Positions 7,293 to 13,889 of a DNA stretch of 15,845 nt are shown here, in pieces. The first letter of the stretch is position 1. The number at the start of each line of letters is the position of its first letter. The stretch is from Clostridiaceae bacterium. Its GTDB lineage: Bacteria > Bacillota > Clostridia > Oscillospirales > Acutalibacteraceae. The position numbers and the translations under genes were made by a program. The notes under the pieces are model-generated. The model was not told the DNA's origin. It saw nothing but the letters and a program-made list of their open reading frames with translations, and did no database searches. The stretch is taken from NCBI GenBank assembly GCA_904501685.1, contig CAJGBX010000021.1, forward strand, positions 1 through 15,845, written 5' to 3'.

Positions 7293-7732
7293 TGGCAATG
7301 AAGAAGGTTTTAGTAATTAACGGACCTAATCTTAATATGCTTTCTATTCGAGAGCCGGGTATCTACGGCAATCAGACATTAGATGAAATCAATACCAATA
7401 TCACAAGCTACGCTAAGGGGTTGGATATTGCCTGCGATTTCTTTCAGTCTAATTGTGAGGGTGAAATTATTAATGCAATTCATTCTGTCTTAAAGCAGTA
7501 TGACGGTTGTATAATAAATGCAGGAGCATATACGCATTATAGCTATGCAATTTTGGATGCAATTAAGGCAGTTGGTAAGCCTTTTATCGAGGTGCATCTT
7601 TCCAATGTTCACGCACGTGAGGAATTTCGCAAGACTTCGGTTATAGCACCTGCTTGTGTTGGCAGTATTGCCGGCTTCGGTAAAAACAGTTACTTTTTAG
7701 CTGTCAGTGCAATGAAGGATTTGCTTAAATGA
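7292..7732 (+). CDS. aroQ: Type II 3-dehydroquinate dehydratase
   Basis: Dehydrates 3-dehydroquinate to 3-dehydroshikimate in the shikimate pathway. The 146-residue size is that of the type II dodecameric enzyme. Motifs visible are INGPNLNMLSIREPGIYG (residues 9-26) with catalytic Y25 and loop R20, INAGAYTHYSYAI (75-87) with N77 and H82, and the catalytic-histidine segment EVHLSNVHAREEFR (100-113). ATG 7292 has GAAAGGAAG at 7275-7283 as ribosome-binding site; a second in-frame ATG two codons later is further from it. Its stop overlaps the next start in an ATGA. aroQ followed by papA-type peptidase and efp mirrors the yqhS-yqhT-efp order in Bacillus. No other aro genes are nearby. Confidence 0.95.
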   Translation: MAMKKVLVINGPNLNMLSIREPGIYGNQTLDEINTNITSYAKGLDIACDFFQSNCEGEIINAIHSVLKQYDGCIINAGAYTHYSYAILDAIKAVGKPFIEVHLSNVHAREEFRKTSVIAPACVGSIAGFGKNSYFLAVSAMKDLLK

Positions 7733-8781
7733 TTAGAATTGCAAAGACCTTACCCGAAAATACCGCGGCTTTGGTATATTCACCGATTAACCGTCGTTAC
7801 TTGACCGGCTTTGAGTCCTCGGTAGGCTTTTTGATGATAGCAAAAAATGATTGCTGCTTGTATTTGGACGGAAGGTATATTTTAGCCGCTAAAAACACTG
7901 TCAAGGCGTGCAGGGTAGAGATTTTTTCAAAAATATCGGATAGTTTTAATGAATTCGTTGCAAAAAACAATATAAAAACACTTTTTTGTGAGGATAGCTT
8001 AACTGTTGCTGAATTAAGGCGTTTTAGTGATATGCTGCCGGATACAGAGGTTACTGCAGATTGTGACTTAAGGAAGAATATTGATGCTTTAAGAGAAACG
8101 AAAACCGATTATGAGGTAGAATGTATTGTTAAGGCTCAGCGTATTGCTGAAAAAGCCTTTGAGGAAACCTTAAACTTTATTAAAGTAGGCGTATCAGAGC
8201 GTGAAATTGCGGCAGAGCTTGAGTATAGAATGAAAATGTACGGTTCTCAAATGCCGTCGTTTGATACTATTGCAGTGTCTGGTGAAAAGAGTGCAATGCC
8301 TCACGGTGTGCCTGATGGTAAGCTGATAAATAGCGGACAATTTTTAACAATTGACTTTGGTGCAGTCTATCAAGGTTATCACAGTGATATGACCCGTACT
8401 GTAGCGGTAGGTTACGCTACTGATAAAATGCAAGAGGTATATAACACTGTTTTAAAAGCTCAAATCGAGGCTGAAAAGACAGTTAAGGCGAAAGTTCAAT
8501 GCTCTGCAGTTGATAAAGCCGCCAGGGAAGTAATAGCAGCTGCCGGTTACGGTAAATATTTTACACATTCAACCGGTCACGGAATTGGACTTGAAATTCA
8601 CGAAGCTCCTACGGTATCGCACTTATCAGAAGCAACACTTCAGGTCGGTAATATAATTTCCAATGAACCGGGCATTTATATTGACGGTGAATTTGGTGTC
8701 AGGATTGAGGATATGCTGCTTGTTTGCGAAAAGGGCTGTAAAAACCTTACTAATTGCGAAAAATCTTTGATAATTCTGTAA
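7729..8781 (+). CDS. M24 family Xaa-Pro aminopeptidase
   Basis: Cytosolic metallopeptidase of family M24B that removes an N-terminal residue preceding proline. At 350 residues it has the expected creatinase-type N-terminal domain (about 1-120) and a pita-bread catalytic domain. All five dinuclear metal ligands are present: D209 (LTIDFGA), D220 (HSDMTRTV), H284 (STGHGIGLEIHEAP), E313 (SNEPGIY) and E327 (VRIEDM), plus H192 in MPHGVPD. The ATG lies within the aroQ stop (ATGA), so the two are translationally coupled. The gene is equivalent in position to Bacillus yqhT/papA just before efp. Supplying Pro-containing peptide turnover next to EF-P, which relieves polyproline stalling, is a suggestive pairing, but a functional link is only inferred. 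Confidence 0.93.
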   Translation: MIRIAKTLPENTAALVYSPINRRYLTGFESSVGFLMIAKNDCCLYLDGRYILAAKNTVKACRVEIFSKISDSFNEFVAKNNIKTLFCEDSLTVAELRRFSDMLPDTEVTADCDLRKNIDALRETKTDYEVECIVKAQRIAEKAFEETLNFIKVGVSEREIAAELEYRMKMYGSQMPSFDTIAVSGEKSAMPHGVPDGKLINSGQFLTIDFGAVYQGYHSDMTRTVAVGYATDKMQEVYNTVLKAQIEAEKTVKAKVQCSAVDKAAREVIAAAGYGKYFTHSTGHGIGLEIHEAPTVSHLSEATLQVGNIISNEPGIYIDGEFGVRIEDMLLVCEKGCKNLTNCEKSLIIL

Positions 8782-8799
8782 AATTATTAAAAATAAGGC

Positions 8800-8828
8800 T
8801 TGAAATTAAAGCTGAAATAAGATATTAT
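8800..8828 (+). promoter_or_regulatory. Probable promoter of efp
   Basis: TTGAAA at 8800-8805 and TATTAT at 8823-8828 are separated by 17 bases. Each hexamer differs from consensus at one or two positions. An overlapping TATAAT at 8826-8831 would give a 20-base spacer and is less likely. The site lies in the 100-base gap between the peptidase gene and efp. Confidence 0.55.
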
Positions 8829-8842
8829 AATATCGTTGAATT

Positions 8843-8867
8843 ATAAAATGATTTATAATCATTATAT
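8843..8867 (+). repeat. AT-rich inverted repeat in the efp leader
   Basis: AATGATT and AATCATT (8847-8853 and 8857-8863) are perfect complements around TAT. Beyond one mismatched pair the dyad continues for three more base pairs on each side. It lies downstream of the predicted start point and directly against the GGAGGT ribosome-binding site at 8868. It could be a weak mRNA hairpin or an operator; the AT-rich stem makes chance plausible. Confidence 0.45.
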
Positions 8868-8881
8868 GGAGGTACAAAACT

Positions 8882-9439
8882 ATGGTAACTGCCGGCGATT
8901 TTAGAAACGGTGTAACCTTTGAAATGGATGGAAAGGTATATCAGATTATTGAATTCCAGCACGTAAAGCCCGGTAAAGGCGCAGCCTTTGTCAGAACAAA
9001 AATCAGAAATGTAATTGAAGGTTCGGTTGTTGAAAGAACCTTTAACCCGACTGAAAAGTTCCCGACCGCTTTCGTTGAAAGAAAGGATATGGAGTATTCT
9101 TACTCTGACGGTGACCTTTATTACTTTATGGACTCGGAAACCTATGAGTTGGTTCCCGTAAGTGCTAACGAGCTTGGAGATAACTTCAAGTTTGTTAAAG
9201 AAAATATGGTATGTAAGGTATTGTCTTATAAGGGTAAGGTTTTCGGCGTTGAGCCCCCGACATTTGTCGAGCTTGAGGTTACTCAGACTGACCCCGGCTT
9301 TGCAGGTAACACCGCAACAAATGCTACTAAGCCTGCTACCTTGGAGACCGGCTGTGAAATCCGTGTTCCCTTGTTCATTAACGAGGGTGATATGATTCGT
9401 ATTGATACCAGAACCGGTGAATATATGGAGCGCGCATAA
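8882..9439 (+). CDS. efp: Translation elongation factor P
   Basis: EF-P binds between the P and E sites of ribosomes stalled on consecutive prolines and promotes peptide bond formation. The 185-residue length is typical. It begins MVTAGDFRNGVTFEMDGKVYQIIEF and carries K32 at the tip of domain I in HVKPGKGAAF, the residue modified in some lineages; no modification enzyme gene is seen nearby. Domains II and III follow, with the C-terminal DPGFAGNTATNATKPATLETG and VPLFINEGDMIRIDTRTGEYMERA signatures. A strong GGAGGT at 8868-8873 is 8 bases from the ATG. It has its own probable promoter and is likely co-transcribed with the CD1247-like gene 57 bases downstream. It follows an M24 peptidase as in Bacillus. 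Confidence 0.97.
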   Translation: MVTAGDFRNGVTFEMDGKVYQIIEFQHVKPGKGAAFVRTKIRNVIEGSVVERTFNPTEKFPTAFVERKDMEYSYSDGDLYYFMDSETYELVPVSANELGDNFKFVKENMVCKVLSYKGKVFGVEPPTFVELEVTQTDPGFAGNTATNATKPATLETGCEIRVPLFINEGDMIRIDTRTGEYMERA

Positions 9440-9496
9440 GATTTTTTAAATCTTAATTATTCATTTATCCTGAAAAAAGAAAAAGAGGAGAAAACT

Positions 9497-9898
9497 ATGA
9501 CAGTTTCCGAAAAAGTTGCTTACATCAAGGGTCTTGCTGAAAACGCAGGTTTTACCGACGATGCAAAGGATAAGGTCTTAAAGGCTATTATCGATGTTTT
9601 AGAGGATATTGCCGATTCTATCGGTGAAATCAACGAACAGTTGGATGCCGTTGATGAGGACCTCGCTACTTTAGAAGAGGATTTCTATGAGGACGACGAG
9701 GATTATGATGATTATGACGAGGATGACGATGATTTCTGCTATGAGGTTGAGTGTCCTGCTTGTCATGATGTTATCTACCTTGATGACGAGATGATTGATG
9801 AGGGCGGAATTAAGTGTCCGAACTGTGGTCAGGAGCTTGAGTTTGATATCAGCTGCGATGAGTGCGGTGGATGCTCAGGCTGTGACGAGGAAGAGTAA
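9497..9898 (+). CDS. CD1247-like acidic zinc-ribbon protein, function unknown
   Basis: A 133-residue protein resembling the clostridial family named after CD1247; no function is established that I know of. Three parts are visible. Residues 1-60 are an amphipathic, probably helical/coiled-coil N-terminal segment (SEKVAYIKGLAENAGF, then VLEDIADSIGEINEQLDAVDEDLATLE). Residues 61-80 are almost entirely Asp/Glu with Tyr. The C-terminus is cysteine rich: C81, C86/C89 (CPAC), C107/C110 (CPNC), C120/C123 and C126/C129. The CPAC-CPNC pair looks like a zinc ribbon, and the last two CxxC pairs could form a second metal site. Strongly acidic, with no membrane segment, so probably cytosolic. GAGGAG at 9485-9490 serves the ATG, and a terminator follows. 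Position behind efp suggests co-expression with translation genes. Confidence 0.8.
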   Translation: MTVSEKVAYIKGLAENAGFTDDAKDKVLKAIIDVLEDIADSIGEINEQLDAVDEDLATLEEDFYEDDEDYDDYDEDDDDFCYEVECPACHDVIYLDDEMIDEGGIKCPNCGQELEFDISCDECGGCSGCDEEE

Positions 9899-9910
9899 TT
9901 TTATTGATTT

Positions 9911-9936
9911 CGGGCATCCTTCGGGTGCCCGTTTTT
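9911..9936 (+). terminator. Rho-independent terminator after the efp unit
   Basis: CGGGCATCC at 9911-9919 pairs with GGGTGCCCG at 9923-9931 (9 bp, one G-U), with a 3-base loop followed by T5 at 9932-9936. It starts 12 bases after the stop of the CD1247-like gene. The ispD Shine-Dalgarno begins about 7 bases after the T run, so no promoter fits between them. Confidence 0.85.
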
Positions 9937-9957
9937 GATTTTGAGGCGGTGAGAATA

Positions 9958-10692
9958 ATGCTTACCTTGGAAACGGTGCTTAAATATACAACTGTTAATG
10001 AAAGCAAAAAAGACAAAATATCGGTTATAGTTGTTTGCGGCGGAAGCTCGCAAAGAATGAAGGGTATAGACAAAATGCTGGCCGAAATTAATGGTATTCC
10101 GGTATGTGTAAGGTCGATTCTTGCATTTCAAAACTGTAATAGTGTTACAGATATTGTTGTTGTCACTAAGGAAGAAAATGTTTTAAAATTGCAGCAACTG
10201 TGCGGTCAGTTTAAACTGACAAAGGTTACGGATATTGTTGTTGGGGGCAGTTGCCGTCAGCAGTCGGTTTATAACGGACTGATACAGCTGTCCGACGATA
10301 CTGATGTTGTGTTGATTCATGACGGCGCGAGACCTTTTGTTACTGCAGAGTGTATTGAAAGGGTAATTAACGGTGCTAAGGAAAATTCTGCTGTTACCTG
10401 TGCAGTATCCCCAAAGGATACAATTAAGGTAAAGATGGAGGATGGTTTAGTTGTTTCTACACCCGACCGTAATACATTGTCAGCGGTTCAAACTCCTCAA
10501 GGCTTTAAATATAGCCTATATCTTTCTGCAGTAGAGCAAAGTATTGATAAACTTGATGGTTTTACCGATGATTGTTCGATTGTAGAGAGTGCGGGTTATC
10601 CGGTTTATATTGTTGAGGGCGATTATAAAAATATTAAAATAACAACGGCTGAGGATTTGGAAATTGCCGAAATATTTGCGAAGGAGCTTTAA
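9958..10692 (+). CDS. ispD: 2-C-methyl-D-erythritol 4-phosphate cytidylyltransferase
   Basis: Joins MEP and CTP to CDP-methylerythritol, the third step of the MEP isoprenoid pathway. The open frame runs back to 9904, through the upstream terminator. The ATG at 9958 is preferred because GAGGCGGTGAG precedes it at 9943-9953, giving 244 residues. The glycosyltransferase-A-like core starts at residue 21 (ISVIVVCGGSSQRMKG), with the nucleotide-binding R33 and K39. VLIHDGARPFV (118-128), AVSPKDTIK, TPQGF and FTDDCSIVE are all IspD signatures. The first 20 residues are an extension compared with most IspDs. The CGGSS loop replaces the common AAGxG, though the Gly and Arg are kept. ispF follows immediately (no gap), as in many bacteria where the two are adjacent or fused. 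Confidence 0.94.
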   Translation: MLTLETVLKYTTVNESKKDKISVIVVCGGSSQRMKGIDKMLAEINGIPVCVRSILAFQNCNSVTDIVVVTKEENVLKLQQLCGQFKLTKVTDIVVGGSCRQQSVYNGLIQLSDDTDVVLIHDGARPFVTAECIERVINGAKENSAVTCAVSPKDTIKVKMEDGLVVSTPDRNTLSAVQTPQGFKYSLYLSAVEQSIDKLDGFTDDCSIVESAGYPVYIVEGDYKNIKITTAEDLEIAEIFAKEL

Positions 10693-11169
10693 ATGGATAT
10701 TAGAATCGGTCACGGATATGATGTTCATAAATTAGTTGAGGGCAGAAGACTTGTTTTAGGCGGTGTTGATGTTCCGTTTGAATTTGGACTTCTCGGCCAT
10801 TCTGATGCCGATGTACTGCTTCACGCAGTCAGCGATGCCTTGCTTGGTGCGGCAGGCTTGGGTGATATCGGCCGTCATTTTCCCGATACATCAGGTGAAT
10901 TTAAGGATATCGACAGCCGAATTTTACTCCGCCGTGTTGTTGAGCTGATTAAGTTGAGCGGATATACTGTATCGAATGTAGATGCAACCATAATTATGCA
11001 AAGACCTAAATTGGCTGCATTTATACCGAAAATGACCGAGAATATTGCGGCTGACTGTAATATTCCGGTTGATAGGGTTAACGTTAAGGCAACCACAGAG
11101 GAACATTTGGGCTTTACCGGTGAGGGCTTGGGCGTATCTGCACATTCGGTTTGTATTATTAAGAAATAA
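10693..11169 (+). CDS. ispF: 2-C-methyl-D-erythritol 2,4-cyclodiphosphate synthase
   Basis: Cyclises CDP-ME 2-phosphate to MEcPP with loss of CMP, step five of the MEP pathway. The 158-residue product is the normal trimeric-enzyme size. Zinc ligands appear as D10, H12 (GHGYDVHKL) and H44 (DADVLLHAVSDALLGAAGLGDIG). RHFPDT and the C-terminal KATTEEHLGFTGEGLGVSAHSV contain the substrate-binding Thr/Glu region. The ATG directly follows the ispD stop, with AAGGAGC within the end of ispD as the ribosome-binding site. The kinase ispE, which acts between IspD and IspF, is not in this window. Confidence 0.96.
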   Translation: MDIRIGHGYDVHKLVEGRRLVLGGVDVPFEFGLLGHSDADVLLHAVSDALLGAAGLGDIGRHFPDTSGEFKDIDSRILLRRVVELIKLSGYTVSNVDATIIMQRPKLAAFIPKMTENIAADCNIPVDRVNVKATTEEHLGFTGEGLGVSAHSVCIIKK

Positions 11170-11206
11170 TTATTTGATTCTAAGCATATTATCTTGTGGT
11201 GATGAT

Positions 11207-11653
11207 ATGCTTTTTGTGAATCTTAAAATTACTAAGCGACGTGCTGTATTTTTTTCACTTGTATTAATGCTTTGTGTGGGCTTTGCGTGTTGTGTGGGTT
11301 TTATGAACGAGAATAAACCGCAAAATGATTCCGAAAAAATCACTGATAAATCGGATATTGTGAGGTATTTGGAAAGCTTTGGTATAGAGGCAGGGGAAAT
11401 TACGGTTGATAAAATAACCGTACCGCATATGTTTGGAGAGGTATATTACTCATATAATAAAATTCAAGAATCCCAAGGTTTTGATTTGTCTGATTTTAAA
11501 GGAAAAATTTTGACCCGCTATACTGCTGAGGTTTTGAATTATCCCGATTACAGTGACGGTGTATTTGCAGAGGTTTTGGTACACAATAAAGAGATAGTCG
11601 GTGCCGATATTTATTCGGTAAGCGCTGACGGTTTTATAATGGCTTTGAAATAA
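11207..11653 (+). CDS. Small membrane-anchored protein, DUF4830-like
   Basis: A 148-residue protein of unknown function. The frame is open back to 11045 inside ispF. The ATG at 11207 is preferred: GGTGAT at 11198-11203 is nearby, and the product then starts with a classic basic N-terminus (KITKRR) followed by one hydrophobic segment at about residues 12-33. The remainder, about 110 residues, is predicted to lie outside the membrane. It contains SDIVRYLESFGIEAG, VPHMFGEVYYSYNKIQESQGFDLSDFKGK, a tyrosine-rich strand region and a final VSADGFIMALK. This pattern resembles the clostridial DUF4830 family, recalled from memory and not searched. No clear lipobox is seen, although C17, C22 and C23 lie in the hydrophobic stretch. 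It sits between ispF and the pseudouridine synthase gene, with gaps of 37 and 18 bases. Confidence 0.75.
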   Translation: MLFVNLKITKRRAVFFSLVLMLCVGFACCVGFMNENKPQNDSEKITDKSDIVRYLESFGIEAGEITVDKITVPHMFGEVYYSYNKIQESQGFDLSDFKGKILTRYTAEVLNYPDYSDGVFAEVLVHNKEIVGADIYSVSADGFIMALK

Positions 11654-11671
11654 TTTTGATGAGGTGAAGTA

Positions 11672-12376
11672 TTGGAGCGTCTTGATAAAATTGTTGCTGT
11701 TGCAACCGGTGAATCGCGTAAAATTGCACGTGGTATGATTTTAAGAGGTAGGATAACGGTTGACGGAGTGAGAATTGTTGATATCGGGTTTAAGGCAGAT
11801 GCCGGCAGCTCTGTGATAGCATTAGACGGTAATAATATTACATATAAAAAGTATATTTATGTAATGATAAATAAACCGGAGGGTGTACTGTCTGCTTCTG
11901 AAGATAAATCCAGAGAAACAGTTGTAGATTTGGTAAAGCGGCATTTTAACCGAGATGGATTGTTTCCTGTCGGACGATTGGATAAAAATACAACGGGACT
12001 TTTGATTGTTACCGATGATGGTGATTTTGGCCATAAGGTCATTTCACCGAAAAGCTATATCGAAAAGGAATATATTGTTGGTTTGGACAAGCCGATTTCT
12101 AATGAAGACATTTTAAAGCTTGAAGCCGGTGTAACATTGGTAGACGGTACAGTATTAAGACCTGCACAGGTTAATGTTTTAGAAAACAGACAAAACATTT
12201 CTGTTGTTATTACAGAAGGCAAGTATCACGAAATTAAAAGAATGCTGGGTACGGTAGGCATAGGCGTTGAAACTCTAAAAAGAGTCAGAATCGGAAAGCT
12301 TATGCTAGATCCGTCACTTTTAACAGGTGAATGCAGGGAAATGTCGGACGAGGAATTATCACTTGTTGTTAAATGA
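11672..12376 (+). CDS. RsuA-family 16S rRNA pseudouridine synthase
   Basis: Pseudouridine synthase of the RsuA/RluB/E/F family, likely modifying 16S rRNA (U516 in E. coli RsuA). The 234-residue protein has an N-terminal S4 RNA-binding domain (MERLDKIVAVA to about residue 50), then YVMINKPEGVLSA (62-74) and the catalytic motif FPVGRLDKNTTGLLIVTDDGDF (98-119) with D104. The C-terminal ITEGKYHEIKRML and LLTGECREMSDEEL resemble RsuA more than RluB. Translation starts at TTG 11672, with GAGGTG at 11661-11666 five bases upstream, and this matches the S4-domain start exactly. The exact target base cannot be read from sequence. No obvious terminator follows. Confidence 0.9.
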   Translation: MERLDKIVAVATGESRKIARGMILRGRITVDGVRIVDIGFKADAGSSVIALDGNNITYKKYIYVMINKPEGVLSASEDKSRETVVDLVKRHFNRDGLFPVGRLDKNTTGLLIVTDDGDFGHKVISPKSYIEKEYIVGLDKPISNEDILKLEAGVTLVDGTVLRPAQVNVLENRQNISVVITEGKYHEIKRMLGTVGIGVETLKRVRIGKLMLDPSLLTGECREMSDEELSLVVK

Positions 12377-12485
12377 CTAAAAGAATTAACAAATTCACAT
12401 CTGTTTTATGTATTTTTTTACAAATATACAATTAAATTTGTCATTTCATATAAAATAACTGTATCAAGTTTGGATATTTAGGGTA

Positions 12486-12514
12486 TAGAAATTCCATAAA
12501 CAATCTGCTATAAT
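12486..12514 (+). promoter_or_regulatory. Extended -10 promoter of the sugar-ABC ATPase gene
   Basis: TATAAT at 12509-12514 is preceded by TG and one base (12506-12508), forming an extended -10. A partial -35, TAGAAA, lies at 12486-12491 with a 17-base spacer. An imperfect palindrome (12484-12498, one mismatched pair) overlaps this -35. The predicted start near 12521 leaves a leader of about 35 bases, with AGGAGG at 12543-12548. The remaining 12377-12480 is AT-rich with no gene seen. Confidence 0.75.
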
Positions 12515-12555
12515 CTAAGTAAATTAAAAAACCCACTTCTTTAGGAGGAAAAATA

Positions 12556-13698
12556 ATGGCAAGTCTTTCACTGCGCAACATTTGTAAAAAGTATCCTGGC
12601 GGCGTTCTCGCTGTTCAGAATGTCAACCTTGAAATCAAGGACAAAGAGTTTATTATTCTCGTTGGTCCTTCAGGTTGCGGTAAATCTACAACTCTTCGTA
12701 TGATTGCCGGTCTTGAAGAAATCAGCGGCGGTGAACTCTACATAGGCGACCGTCTTGTTAATGACGTTGCACCTAAGGATAGAGATATCGCAATGGTTTT
12801 CCAGAACTATGCTCTTTATCCTCATATGACTGTTTATGATAATATGGCATTCGGTCTTAAGCTCCGTAAGACTCCGAAGGAGGAAATCAAGCGCAGAGTT
12901 GAAGAAGCTGCACGTATCCTCGATATCGAGCATCTTTTACAGCGTAAGCCGGCTGCTCTTTCCGGTGGTCAGCGTCAGCGTGTTGCTTTGGGCCGTGCTA
13001 TCGTTCGTGAGCCTAAGGTATTCTTACTTGACGAGCCGCTTTCTAACTTGGATGCTAAGCTCCGTGCACAGATGCGTACTGAGATTTCTAAGCTCCACTT
13101 AAGACTCGGCACAACCTTTATTTACGTTACTCACGACCAGACTGAAGCTATGACAATGGGTACCAGAATCGTAGTTATGAAGGATGGTATTGTTCAGCAG
13201 GTTGATACACCTCAGCATCTTTATGATATGCCTTGCAACTCTTTCGTTGCAGGATTTATCGGTTCTCCGCAGATGAACTTCCTCGATGCTAAGGTTTTGG
13301 AAGAGGATGGAACCTATTTCGTAGAGTTCGGCTCTGAGGATACTAAGACTCGTTCCGGTGTTAAGTATAAGATTAAGCTTCCTGCAGAGAAGAATAAGAA
13401 AGATTGCTTAAAGCCTTATATTGACCAGGAGGTTATCATCGGTATCCGTCCTGAGCATGTTCATGATGAGGAAGAACTCCTTGAGAAGTTCCCCGATGGT
13501 ATTGTTGAGGCTAATGTTGAAGTTACTGAGCTTATGGGTGCTGAGAAATATCTCTACACTGTTTGCGAGGGCCAGAACATCAACGGACGTGTTGCTCCTA
13601 CCTCTACTGCTCATCCCGGCGATACTATTAAGATTGCCCTTGAGCCCGGAAAGATTCATATCTTTGATAAGGCAACACAGAAGACCGTTACTAACTGA
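12556..13698 (+). CDS. ugpC: Sugar ABC transporter ATPase, MsmX/MsmK/UgpC type
   Basis: ATPase subunit of CUT1-type carbohydrate (or glycerol-phosphate) ABC importers; such ATPases often serve several importers. At 380 residues it has the full domain set: Walker A GPSGCGKST (37-45), Q-loop Q83 in VFQNYALYPHM, signature LSGGQRQRVALGRA (135-148), Walker B VFLLDEP (155-161), D-loop SNLDAKLR, and switch H193 (VTHDQTEAMTMG). A C-terminal TOBE/OB region follows, including GIRPEHV and LMGAEKYLY. No permease or binding-protein gene is adjacent, so it is an orphan, shared-type ATPase; the specific sugar is unknown. AGGAGG is 7 bases from the ATG. It has its own promoter and strong terminator. Leu codons are mostly CTT/CTC, unlike the TTA/TTG-rich neighbours, which suggests high expression. 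Confidence 0.92.
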   Translation: MASLSLRNICKKYPGGVLAVQNVNLEIKDKEFIILVGPSGCGKSTTLRMIAGLEEISGGELYIGDRLVNDVAPKDRDIAMVFQNYALYPHMTVYDNMAFGLKLRKTPKEEIKRRVEEAARILDIEHLLQRKPAALSGGQRQRVALGRAIVREPKVFLLDEPLSNLDAKLRAQMRTEISKLHLRLGTTFIYVTHDQTEAMTMGTRIVVMKDGIVQQVDTPQHLYDMPCNSFVAGFIGSPQMNFLDAKVLEEDGTYFVEFGSEDTKTRSGVKYKIKLPAEKNKKDCLKPYIDQEVIIGIRPEHVHDEEELLEKFPDGIVEANVEVTELMGAEKYLYTVCEGQNINGRVAPTSTAHPGDTIKIALEPGKIHIFDKATQKTVTN

Positions 13699-13709
13699 TT
13701 TTAATTTTA

Positions 13710-13740
13710 CCGCCGCAGTTTTACTGCGGCGGTTTTTTTT
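13710..13740 (+). terminator. Strong Rho-independent terminator after the ATPase gene
   Basis: CCGCCGCAGT at 13710-13719 is perfectly complementary to ACTGCGGCGG at 13723-13732. The loop is 3 bases, and an uninterrupted run of eight T follows (13733-13740). It begins 11 bases after the stop codon and should make the ATPase gene a monocistronic unit. Confidence 0.97.
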
Positions 13741-13810
13741 ATATCGTTAGTTTAGATAACTGGTTTTGTAATCAATTTGTAACTTTTTTTATATATTTTG
13801 TATTTTCCTC

Positions 13811-13839
13811 TTGCAATATGACTACAAATTGTGTAAAAT
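13811..13839 (+). promoter_or_regulatory. Promoter of the CdaR/PucR-type regulator gene
   Basis: TTGCAA at 13811-13816 and TAAAAT at 13834-13839 have a 17-base spacer, and each differs from consensus at one or two bases. The start site is predicted near 13846. GAGGTGG at 13876-13882 is the ribosome-binding site for ATG 13890. The preceding 13741-13810 is AT-rich with nothing else recognised. Confidence 0.75.
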
Positions 13840-13865
13840 AATAGTGTGTAGAATGCACTATTATT
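13837..13865 (+). repeat. Perfect 10+10 bp inverted repeat, candidate operator
   Basis: AATAATAGTG at 13837-13846 and CACTATTATT at 13856-13865 are exact reverse complements separated by 9 bases. The left arm covers the end of the -10 hexamer and the predicted start point, and the right arm lies in the early leader. Because the left arm would be largely untranscribed, a DNA-level operator is more likely than an RNA hairpin. The binding protein is unknown; autoregulation by the downstream regulator is one possibility. Confidence 0.65.
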
Positions 13866-13889
13866 GGAAGTTAATGAGGTGGACTTACA

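Noticed and set aside
9437..9455. 8+8 bp hairpin TAAGATTT/AAATCTTA right after the efp stop, as a terminator
   Set aside because: The stem is nearly all A-T and no T run follows it. The next gene lacks a promoter, so it more likely reads through.
9660..9745. Low-complexity GAGGA/GATGA tract as a DNA repeat array
   Set aside because: It is in frame within the CD1247-like gene and simply encodes the Asp/Glu linker; unit length and sequence are irregular.
11045..11206. Upstream extension of the DUF4830-like frame into ispF
   Set aside because: It overlaps the conserved ispF C-terminus out of frame, its sequence has no family character, and a better start with a hydrophobic N-terminus exists at 11207.
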